NCBI GenBank assembly: GCA_009774625.1 | Contig: VSOB01000023.1 | Coordinates: 4,884 to 45,239 of the forward strand | Length of the DNA stretch: 40,356 nt | Direction of reading: 5' to 3' | DNA from: Lachnospiraceae bacterium | GTDB taxonomy: Bacteria; Bacillota; Clostridia; Lachnospirales; Lachnospiraceae | Part shown: positions 25,709 through 32,864 of the stretch, piece after piece | How positions within the stretch are numbered: position 1 is the first letter of the stretch | Layout of the letters: the number at the start of each line of letters is the position of its first letter | Translations under genes and position numbers: made by a program | The notes under the pieces: generated by a model | Told to the model about the DNA's origin: nothing | What the model saw: only the letters and a program-made list of their open reading frames with translations | The model's database searches: none

Positions 25709-25789
25709 AGTTTGCTTGCTAAGCTCATATATTTGCTGCGGCCGAAGCGGTATGTGAGAGCAAAATACAGAATTAAAGGAGGTGCTCGT

Positions 25790-25915
25790 ATGAAGAAAAA
25801 GCTGGTAAAGAAAAACAAAGGCACAAACAGTAAGGCACAGGTATACTGCAAGGGATGCGCAGGATGCGGAAGCGTTCCGGCCAATGATTATATGAATATT
25901 TACAAATTGCATTAA
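25790..25915 (+). CDS. Cys-rich RiPP precursor peptide (41 residues)
   Basis: This short gene has the best ribosome binding site of the operon (AAAGGAGGTG). The peptide has a highly basic leader (about residues 1-16, six Lys in the first ten) and a core with Cys20, Cys23 and Cys26 in CKGCAGCG, then a tail rich in Asn, Asp, Tyr and Met (PANDYMNIYKLH). The CxxCxxC spacing and position between a radical SAM maturase unit and export genes mark it as the substrate of that maturase. Nothing shows the leader cleavage site; no peptidase gene is in the operon, so cleavage might use a permease-linked or host protease. The downstream hairpin may set its expression level. Confidence 0.85.
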   Translation: MKKKLVKKNKGTNSKAQVYCKGCAGCGSVPANDYMNIYKLH

Positions 25916-25934
25916 TCAAAATGGCAAACAAAAG

Positions 25935-25963
25935 AGGGTGGTGTGGCCTGCCATCCTTTTTTT
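25935..25963 (+). terminator. Terminator/attenuator directly after the precursor gene
   Basis: AGGGTGG (25935-25941) pairs with CCATCCT (25951-25957, one G-U) across a 9-base loop and is followed by a seven-T tract. It lies 20 bases after the precursor stop and before the second permease. Partial termination would give more precursor than export mRNA, a common RiPP design. Confidence 0.75.
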
Positions 25964-26031
25964 GCTGCACAGAACAGGGCAAAAGTCCTTGTTCGTGTAA
26001 ATTGACGGATACCAATACGGAAAGGGATATT

Positions 26032-27261
26032 ATGCTGTATTTTTATGTGCATACAGGGAGCAGAAATGCGGTGCGTCAGCGGTACAAAGCCGTACTGAGT
26101 ATGCTGGTGGGCCTGGCGGTGGTGCTTCTTTTGAATATTTACACAGGATATATCGGCAGTATGCAGCGGCAGCTACAGGATCTGCCGGAAGCGGTGCCTG
26201 TCACTGCCACAGTCAGCAATCTGAACGGGAGCCTGGATGCTGGGCTGGCCATTCCGGAGAAAACGGTGGAACGGATTCAGAATTGTCCTTATGTAAAAGA
26301 TGCGGTGTTTACCGTGCAGCTTTATCTGGGATTCGGTACGTTTACCACCCTGAATTATGAGGGAAAACTGAACCAGTTTGCCGCAGGGACCAACGCTGTT
26401 CAGGGGATCAGAGGGCTGAAAGAAGAGGAGATCACATGGATGGACGGGACAGTCAGGGATTTTTTTGATTCTGACAGAAGAGAATGTGTGGTAGACAAAA
26501 TGGCGCTTACAGACAATGGGCTGCAGGTGGGAGATACGGTGACGCTGACCATATTTTATTATCGATATGGGGACTATCATGAAATTTTCTTTGAACCGTT
26601 GACGATTCAGGAGTATCGGATCACTGGCTGCATGGATATGGAGGAGTACCGGGGAAATGTGCCTGTGCCGTCTGTTCTGGTGCCTTTTCGGACTGTGCAG
26701 AAGGAGTTTCGGGAAGCGGGACTGCCGTTTACGGCGGATTCGGCATCTTTTACGGTAAAGGATCCCTTTTTGTTGGATGCATTCAAACAGGATATGAAGG
26801 ATGCAGGATTATTGCCTGTGGCAGCTACGGCAGAGTATCGATATGACGGCAATGCGCTTACGGTGAGGGACAGCACGTTTATCCAGGTATCAGAACATTT
26901 GCAGGAAAGCCTGGAGCTGATGCAGGCGGGACTGCCGCTGGTGCTAACAGTCGTGGCAGTGATCGGCTATATTACCGCCTATCTGCTCATCCAGAGCCGG
27001 CGGGGAGAATATGCGGTGATGCGTTCACTGGGACTGGGAAAAGGGCAGTGCTTCGGGGTAATGTTTCTGGAAACGGCTATGATACAGCTCTGCGCCTGCA
27101 TTGTGGGAAGCATCATTGCATTTGCCGGTATGGGGGCACAGCCGGAGGCGGCAGGCCGGGCGGCAGCTATATTTTTGTCCTGCTATCTGTCGGGTACAGT
27201 GATTTCGATCTGGCATATGGGCTGGCTGAGTGTGATGGCGGCGCTGTCCAGACAGGATTAG
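26032..27261 (+). CDS. FtsX-like ABC permease (second)
   Basis: The 409-residue protein has an N-terminal helix (about 17-40), an extracellular domain (about 41-290) and three C-terminal helices, with RRGEYAVMRSLGLGKGQ in the FtsX-like region. It differs in size from the first permease (619 residues), so the two could form a heterodimer with the ATPase encoded 17 bases downstream. I start it at 26032, where GGAAAGGGATATT precedes the ATG; an upstream in-frame ATG at 25921 spans the terminator and has no ribosome binding site. Confidence 0.85.
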   Translation: MLYFYVHTGSRNAVRQRYKAVLSMLVGLAVVLLLNIYTGYIGSMQRQLQDLPEAVPVTATVSNLNGSLDAGLAIPEKTVERIQNCPYVKDAVFTVQLYLGFGTFTTLNYEGKLNQFAAGTNAVQGIRGLKEEEITWMDGTVRDFFDSDRRECVVDKMALTDNGLQVGDTVTLTIFYYRYGDYHEIFFEPLTIQEYRITGCMDMEEYRGNVPVPSVLVPFRTVQKEFREAGLPFTADSASFTVKDPFLLDAFKQDMKDAGLLPVAATAEYRYDGNALTVRDSTFIQVSEHLQESLELMQAGLPLVLTVVAVIGYITAYLLIQSRRGEYAVMRSLGLGKGQCFGVMFLETAMIQLCACIVGSIIAFAGMGAQPEAAGRAAAIFLSCYLSGTVISIWHMGWLSVMAALSRQD

Positions 27262-27278
27262 GAGGCGGGAGGTATCAT

Positions 27279-27953
27279 ATGGAAATACTGAGACTGGAGG
27301 ATGTGAGTTATTCCTATCAGACAAAATACCAGACAATAGAAGCGGTAAAGCATGTATCCTGTACCTTTGAGCAGGCGCTTATGTATGCTATCGTAGGAGA
27401 ATCCGGCAGCGGAAAGAGTACCCTGCTGTCTCTGATGGCAGGGCTGGATCTGCCCACCGGCGGAGATATTCTGGTAGAGGGGAAGAGCCTGAAAACGTTG
27501 TCCAGAGACAGATACCGACGGGACACTGCATCAGTGGTGTATCAGTCATTTCATCTGTTTCCTCTGCTGACTGCCCAGGAAAATGTGATGTTTCCGATGG
27601 AAATGAAGGGGATCAGGACCGGAGAAGCAGCAGAACGCGCCTGCAGGATGCTGGCCCGCGTGGGACTGCCGGATAAGATCAGAAAGCAGTTTCCCAAGAT
27701 GATGAGCGGGGGAGAGCAGCAGAGAGTGGCCATTGCCAGAGCGTTGGCTGCCGACGGGAAAATATTGCTGGCGGATGAACCTACGGGCAATCTGGATTCT
27801 GAAAATGAAGCACATATTGTGGAGATTTTAAAGGAGCTGGCCCATAAGGAAGGGTATCTGGTAATTGTGATTACCCACAATCCGGAAGTGGCCAAAGCGG
27901 CAGATCATGTTTTACAGATGAAAGACGGACGACTGGTGAGGGAAGGGCATTGA
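27279..27953 (+). CDS. ABC transporter ATPase, MacB/LolD type
   Basis: The 224-residue nucleotide-binding protein has Walker A (VGESGSGKSTLL), Q loop (VYQSFHLFP), signature MSGGEQQRVAIARAL, Walker B (ILLADEPTGNLD) and the switch His (VITHN). The MacB/LolD-type Q-loop phenylalanine context and length point to a partner of FtsX-like permeases. It should power export of the modified Cys-rich peptide, or self-protection against it. GGCGGGAGG lies before the ATG. The bidirectional terminator at 27962-28020 closes the operon. Confidence 0.95.
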   Translation: MEILRLEDVSYSYQTKYQTIEAVKHVSCTFEQALMYAIVGESGSGKSTLLSLMAGLDLPTGGDILVEGKSLKTLSRDRYRRDTASVVYQSFHLFPLLTAQENVMFPMEMKGIRTGEAAERACRMLARVGLPDKIRKQFPKMMSGGEQQRVAIARALAADGKILLADEPTGNLDSENEAHIVEILKELAHKEGYLVIVITHNPEVAKAADHVLQMKDGRLVREGH

Positions 27954-27961
27954 CTCAAAAT

Positions 27962-28020
27962 ATACTCCCTTCCGGATAACAGGTTTTTATGATTTTACCT
28001 GTCTGCCCGGAAGGGAGTAT
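27962..28020. terminator. Bidirectional terminator between ABC operon and buk
   Basis: A perfect 14-bp stem (ATACTCCCTTCCGG at 27962-27975; its complement at 28007-28020) encloses a second 6-bp hairpin ACAGGT/ACCTGT (27979-27984, 27997-28002). An AT-rich tract follows on the right. It lies between convergent operons. Confidence 0.8.
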
Positions 28021-28057
28021 CTTAAAATTATTTTAATTTACATAGAATCCAACGGCA

Positions 28058-29125
28058 TCAGTAGGTCATTGCCTTTTCTTCCCCATTCATAACGCGAAGC
28101 GCACCCTGTACCAGCGCCAGCAGTTCGTCCTCGCCGGGATATACAGTGGTGGGGGCGATCCACCCGGCTTTCTGCCTGAGCGCATCCACAACATATTTGT
28201 CATAGGCAATACCGCCGGTGATGATGATCTGGTCTACTTTACCTTCCAGTACACAGGCCATGGATCCCATATCCTTTGCCACCTGCAAAATAAAGGCGTC
28301 ACGGATGAGCACAGCTTTTTCGTCTCCTTCTTCGGCCATTTTGTCCACATTGCGCATATCGTTGGTACCCAGATATGCATTGAAGCCGCCGTTTCCGACT
28401 ACTTTTTTGTATACCTCTGCCTGTGTGTAGTCTCCGGAGAAGCACATTTTGATCAATGCGCCGCTGGGTACGCCGCCTGCCCGTTCCGGAGAGAAAGCGC
28501 CGTCGCCGTCCAGTGCATTAAAGACGTCGATGACCTGACCGTTTTTATGTGCACCTACGGAAACACCGCCGCCCATATGGACTACGATCAGATTCAGCGA
28601 ATCGTAGGCTTTGCCTGTTTCTTTGGCATAGCGTTTTGCCACGGCCTTCTGGTTCAGAGCATGGAAGATGCTGACTCTGGGCAGCTCCGGTACACCGGAA
28701 TAACGTGCTTCGGGCATCAGTTCATCTACCACCACCGGGTCTACAATATAGGAAGGCACGCCGATGGAATCTGCGATTTCACGGGCAAGGATACCGCCCA
28801 GATTGGAGGCATGCTGTCCCTGTACGCCGGCTTTCAGATCTGCCAGCAGTGCATCGGTAACCGGGTAAGTACCACCGGAAATCGGCTTTAACATACCGCC
28901 CCGTCCTACGACTACCTGTAAGGAGTGGATGTCGAAGTTTTTCTCTTTTAACAGATTGACTATGATATCTTTGCGGAAATCCTTCTGGTCCACGATGGAT
29001 GCATAGCTTGCGATCTCTTCTGTGGAGTGACGGAGGGTTTCTTCAAATAACAGGGTTTCGTCCTCGAATACACCGATTTTGGTGGAGGTGGAACCGGGAT
29101 TGATGATTAAGCTCTTGATTGCCAT
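28058..29125 (-). CDS. buk: Butyrate kinase
   Basis: The 355-residue enzyme makes butyrate and ATP from butyryl-phosphate. It belongs to the acetokinase (ASKHA) family: LIINPGSTSTKIGVFEDE at the N-terminus (phosphate-1 motif), VVVHMGGGVSVGAHK and IIITGGIAYDKYVV are visible, and the length is normal for butyrate kinase rather than for the longer acetate kinase (about 400). It follows ptb by 45 bases with ATGAGGTAAAGAT before the ATG, so the pair catalyses the last two steps of butyrate formation. Confidence 0.96.
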   Translation of the reverse strand: MAIKSLIINPGSTSTKIGVFEDETLLFEETLRHSTEEIASYASIVDQKDFRKDIIVNLLKEKNFDIHSLQVVVGRGGMLKPISGGTYPVTDALLADLKAGVQGQHASNLGGILAREIADSIGVPSYIVDPVVVDELMPEARYSGVPELPRVSIFHALNQKAVAKRYAKETGKAYDSLNLIVVHMGGGVSVGAHKNGQVIDVFNALDGDGAFSPERAGGVPSGALIKMCFSGDYTQAEVYKKVVGNGGFNAYLGTNDMRNVDKMAEEGDEKAVLIRDAFILQVAKDMGSMACVLEGKVDQIIITGGIAYDKYVVDALRQKAGWIAPTTVYPGEDELLALVQGALRVMNGEEKAMTY

Positions 29126-29170
29126 ATCTTTACCTCATTTCTGTGTAATCTGCGTGATATGTGAATTTGT

Positions 29171-30091
29171 TTATGGGTTGTTTTTCATATATTCTGCCAC
29201 AACAGCGCCAAGCGCCAGAGAGTTTACCTTGACTTCAAAGGTGTCGGAGCGGGAAGTCAGGATGACGGGAGCCTTTGTGCCGGTGAGCAGATTGCCGTTT
29301 ACCAGATCCGCAGTATGTACCATTGCTTTGTATACAAGGTTGCCTGCATGAATATCAGGGAATAAGAGAACATCGGCATCTCCCTGGATAGCACGGTCTG
29401 TAGCGCCTTTGTGCTTTGCGGCTTCCGCATCAATTGCCAGGTCCAGAGAAAGGGGACCGTCGATAACGCATCCGGTGATTTTGCCATCTTTGTTCATCTG
29501 TGTCAGTTCTGCGGCCTCTACCGTAGCCGGCATTTTGGGATTTACCACTTCTACTGCGGCAAGAGGTGCCACTTTGGGAGTTTCGATACCGCATGCTTTT
29601 GTGATCTGCAGGGTATTGTTGATGATGTTGATTTTATCTTCCAGAGTGGGATAAGGAATGAAAGCCACATCCGTTAAGAACAAAAGATGGTCAATGCCCT
29701 TGACATCAAATACGCATACATGAGACAGTGCACTGCCGGTACGCAGACCTACTTCTTTGTTCAGCACACTTTTTAAAAAATCCTTTGTGCTGATCAGTCC
29801 CTTCATATACATATCAGCCACACCGTCATGCACCAGTTTGACAGCAGTCAGGGATGCTTCGATGTCGTCCCTGACATCCACGATTTCAAAATCGGAAATA
29901 TCCACTTTGATTTCCGCGGCAACCGCTTCGATCTTTTCCTTGTCCCCTACCAGGATTGCATCAGCGATTTTACGGTCTTTTGCAGCTCTGACCGCTTCCA
30001 GGACAGCAGAATCCTGAGCAACTGCAACAGATACCTTTTTCATTTCGAAAGCTGATACCTTAGATACCAATTCGTCAAATGTTTTGCTCAT
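29171..30091 (-). CDS. ptb: Phosphate butyryltransferase
   Basis: The 306-residue enzyme converts butyryl-CoA and phosphate to butyryl-phosphate, the substrate of the neighbouring butyrate kinase. It is a phosphate acetyl/butyryltransferase-fold protein: DMYMKGLISTKDFLKSVLNK, GSALSHVCVFDV and VLLFPDIHAGNLVYK are family stretches, and the length is that of Ptb. The gene follows AAGAGGTGTGACAA. Transcription probably starts from the promoter at 30214-30242. Substrate could also include isobutyryl- or other short acyl-CoA. Confidence 0.95.
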   Translation of the reverse strand: MSKTFDELVSKVSAFEMKKVSVAVAQDSAVLEAVRAAKDRKIADAILVGDKEKIEAVAAEIKVDISDFEIVDVRDDIEASLTAVKLVHDGVADMYMKGLISTKDFLKSVLNKEVGLRTGSALSHVCVFDVKGIDHLLFLTDVAFIPYPTLEDKINIINNTLQITKACGIETPKVAPLAAVEVVNPKMPATVEAAELTQMNKDGKITGCVIDGPLSLDLAIDAEAAKHKGATDRAIQGDADVLLFPDIHAGNLVYKAMVHTADLVNGNLLTGTKAPVILTSRSDTFEVKVNSLALGAVVAEYMKNNP

Positions 30092-30213
30092 TTGTCACAC
30101 CTCTTATAAAATTAAATTTTTTGTTCCCCCATAAGCTGAAGCTGAATGCCGGATACTGAATATTGAATACGGTAATGCGCAGCCATAAATAATAGGAAGA
30201 AATATTCGTTAAA

Positions 30214-30242
30214 ATAATAACACTTATGCGGGGAAAGGTCAA
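30214..30242 (-). promoter_or_regulatory. Promoter for ptb-buk
   Basis: On the - strand TTGACC (30242-30237), 17 bp, TATTAT (30219-30214) forms a good sigma-A promoter. It overlaps the last codons of the upstream MATE gene and gives a leader of about 115 bases in which I see no riboswitch. Confidence 0.65.
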
Positions 30243-31585
30243 GCCGCAGTTCCGGGCATTTCCACGGACCACGGACCCTGACGATAAAACAGGACAGACA
30301 ACACCGATGCGGCGCACCATCCGATCGGCCATGCACACCAGATTCCGGCTGCGCCAAGCACTGTTTTCGAAAGGCAAAAGGCAAGCAGCACACGCAGGAT
30401 CAAATCTGTAAAGGTTGCCGTCATAAACTTCTTCATCATACCTGCACCTCTTAAAATACCGTCTGCCACTAATTTTGCAGAGATTACAAAATAAAATGGT
30501 GACAGGATTTTCAAATAAGTGATGCCCGTCTGCATGGCAAGGTTTGTCGGGGTATCCATAAAGAGTCTCAACACAATATTTCCGCCCAGAAAATAGATAA
30601 GGAATAATGGCAGACTTAACCTCCATACTAATTTTATGCCGACACGAAATCCCTGTTTGACACGCAGCAGCTTTTGGGCGCCAAGATTTTGTGCCGTATA
30701 ATTGGAGATTCCGTTTCCAAGAGTAGTAAACGAAGTAATTACCAGATTGTTCAATTTTACGGCAGCACTATAACCAGCCATAACCGGTGCGCCAAATCCG
30801 TTGATTATACTTTGAATACTGATATTCCCCAGGGAAATAAAACTTTGCTGCAACGTGCTTGGAATGGCAATCACTACAATCTGTCTGAAAAGCAGCCAGT
30901 TAAATACAGGGGCTTTTTCTTTTCCTGCAATCTTGCCAAGCCTGCAAAATACTACGATCATTGCAAGGACACAGCTTATTCCCTGACAAAGGAAGGTTGC
31001 CCATGCCACCCCGCTCACTCCCATACCGAAGGTTTTTACAAACCAGATATCTGCTGCTATATTAGACAGAGAGGATGCCGCTAAAAAGTAAAACGGTGTT
31101 CTGGAGTCTCCCAAAGCAGAGAAGATACCGGTAGCAATATTGTAGAAAAACACAAAGGGCAATCCCCATGCATAAATATCCAGATAAAGTTTGGAATCGG
31201 CAAACACTTCTTTTGGTGTCCTGATTACCCTGAGTAGTATATCTGAACCTGCTGTTCCGATCAGCATCAGCAACAGGCATACTACGCCACTGAAAATACA
31301 GGCGGTATAAACTGCTGTTTTCATATTTTTATAATCCCTGGCGCCGAACAGCTTTGATACCACAACAGAACATCCCATATTACAGCCAAATGCAAACGCA
31401 ATAAAAATTAATGTGATTTCATAGCTGTTTCCGACTGCCGCCAACGCATTTTCACCTGCAAATTTTCCTGCCACCAGACTGTCTGCGATATTATATAACT
31501 GCTGAAAAATAATGCTTCCGAATAAAGGGATACAAAATTTCCGCAGCACAGTTTGCGGCTCCCCCACAGTCAAATCCTGATTCAT
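30239..31585 (-). CDS. MATE family efflux transporter
   Basis: The 448-residue protein with about twelve helices shows MATE marks: LFGSIIFQQLYNIADSLVAG at the N-terminus and repeated halves with GNGISNYTAQNLGA. These export drugs or small organic cations with Na+ or H+. GGAGGAACCGTAAC is the ribosome binding site. It is divergent from a LysR regulator 177 bases away, which probably controls it. Its last codons contain the ptb promoter. Confidence 0.93.
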   Translation of the reverse strand: MNQDLTVGEPQTVLRKFCIPLFGSIIFQQLYNIADSLVAGKFAGENALAAVGNSYEITLIFIAFAFGCNMGCSVVVSKLFGARDYKNMKTAVYTACIFSGVVCLLLMLIGTAGSDILLRVIRTPKEVFADSKLYLDIYAWGLPFVFFYNIATGIFSALGDSRTPFYFLAASSLSNIAADIWFVKTFGMGVSGVAWATFLCQGISCVLAMIVVFCRLGKIAGKEKAPVFNWLLFRQIVVIAIPSTLQQSFISLGNISIQSIINGFGAPVMAGYSAAVKLNNLVITSFTTLGNGISNYTAQNLGAQKLLRVKQGFRVGIKLVWRLSLPLFLIYFLGGNIVLRLFMDTPTNLAMQTGITYLKILSPFYFVISAKLVADGILRGAGMMKKFMTATFTDLILRVLLAFCLSKTVLGAAGIWCAWPIGWCAASVLSVLFYRQGPWSVEMPGTAA

Positions 31586-31662
31586 GTTACGGTTCCTCCA
31601 TTTCTTTCAGACTGCCTGTAATCATTTTCATACAGGTGCGCTTCCGGGTGATTCATCATAGA

Positions 31663-31691
31663 TTGCTTTTTAACATCGGCTGTATTATAAT
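31663..31691 (+). promoter_or_regulatory. Promoter for the LysR regulator
   Basis: TTGCTT (31663-31668), 17 bp, TATAAT (31686-31691). The -10 overlaps that of the opposite-strand MATE promoter. Confidence 0.6.
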
Positions 31692-31736
31692 CCATTAGAA
31701 GATATGTGTAAAATATCACTTTTGTATTTGAGATAT
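31684..31736 (-). promoter_or_regulatory. Promoter for MATE gene and candidate LysR box
   Basis: On the - strand TTTACA (31712-31707), 17 bp, TATAAT (31689-31684). Both strands share the palindrome ATTATAAT, so the two promoters compete. An inverted repeat ATATC-N14-GATAT at 31713-31736 abuts the MATE -35 and is a candidate operator; longer than the usual T-N11-A, so tentative. Confidence 0.5.
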
Positions 31737-31762
31737 ATGTATTTGATATATGAGGTGTCTCA

Positions 31763-32683
31763 GTGAATATCAGTTATGACCATTACAGAGTCTTTTATTA
31801 TGTTGCAAAATATAAAAGTTTTACCGGAGCTGCCAACGCGCTTCTTAACAGCCAGTCCAACCTCACCCGGATGATGAAAAAACTGGAACATGAACTGGAA
31901 TGCACTCTATTTGTCAGGCAGAGGCACGGTATTGCGTTGACTCCGGAAGGGGAAAAGCTGTATGCCCATATTTCCATCGCTTTTGAACATATCTTATTTG
32001 GGGAAGAAGAAATTGCCAGGGATAAAAGTCTGCAATCAGGGATCATTACGATCGCTGCAAGTGAAATTGCACTGCATTGTGTATTACTTCCCGTATTGAA
32101 AAATTTCCGTAAAGCATATCCGGGCATCCGGCTGCGGATATCCAACCAGTCAACTCCGCAGGCAATTGATGTATTACAGAAGGGACTTGCAGATTTTGCG
32201 ATTGTTACCGAACCCTTCAAACTTCCCGGAGGGCTATGTTCTGATATTTTGCGAAGCATTCAGGAAGTACCTGTCTGCAGCAAGGCATTCCCGCTTTCTG
32301 CCGGCACACCTCTGACGGGTGAACAGATCAAAAAATATCCCCTGATCGGTCTTGGGGGACAAACCAGTTCGTTTTCCTTTTTTTCTGATTATTTCGGTAA
32401 ACTGGGCTTGTACTTTGCACCGGATGTAGAAGCGGCAACCGCCGACCAGATTTTGCCTATGATAAAATCTGATTTGGGTATCGGCTTTGTTCCCATAGAT
32501 TTTTTAAAAGATGAAAATATTGAAAATCTGGTGATCCTTAACATGAAGCCGCCCATTCCTGCCAGAACTATATGCATTCTGAAACATAAGGGGACTCCTT
32601 TAAGCATTGCAGCTTCTGAATTAGAAAGGCGGCTTCAAAATAAGCGACAGGGAGAAGGCGGGCATATAAATCCGTATTCATAA
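31763..32683 (+). CDS. LysR family transcriptional regulator
   Basis: The 306-residue regulator has an N-terminal winged helix (about 1-65; FYYVAKYKSFTGAANALLNSQSN shows the recognition helix, with LEHELECTLFVRQRHG after it) and a C-terminal effector-binding domain (about 95-290). The start is GTG at 31763 with TGAGGTG upstream. The divergent arrangement with the MATE exporter and the shared promoter region suggest it controls the exporter and itself. The effector is unknown. Confidence 0.93.
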   Translation: MNISYDHYRVFYYVAKYKSFTGAANALLNSQSNLTRMMKKLEHELECTLFVRQRHGIALTPEGEKLYAHISIAFEHILFGEEEIARDKSLQSGIITIAASEIALHCVLLPVLKNFRKAYPGIRLRISNQSTPQAIDVLQKGLADFAIVTEPFKLPGGLCSDILRSIQEVPVCSKAFPLSAGTPLTGEQIKKYPLIGLGGQTSSFSFFSDYFGKLGLYFAPDVEAATADQILPMIKSDLGIGFVPIDFLKDENIENLVILNMKPPIPARTICILKHKGTPLSIAASELERRLQNKRQGEGGHINPYS

Positions 32684-32725
32684 TTTATGAACATATGTGT
32701 TATCCTGTGAAAGAGGTGCAAAAGG

Positions 32726-32754
32726 TTGAATTATTCAAATAAATCTGTTAGAAT
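32726..32754 (+). promoter_or_regulatory. Promoter for secA
   Basis: TTGAAT (32726-32731), 17 bp, TGT-TAGAAT (-10 at 32749-32754, extended). The leader to the ATG is about 105 bases; no secM-like frame was recognised in it. Confidence 0.55.
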
Positions 32755-32864
32755 ATACCACGTCAGCAAAGAGGCGGACATCGGTGTAAATATTGTCTGG
32801 TTTTTGCAGGCGGATGTTTTGGAACGGAATGTAAGGAAAGAAAAATAACAGGAGCCGGACCAGT

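Noticed and set aside
25921..26031. Cys-rich N-terminal extension of the second permease, considered as a second RiPP precursor
   Set aside because: It spans the terminator hairpin, has no ribosome binding site and encodes loop and T-tract sequence; the permease start at 26032 is better.
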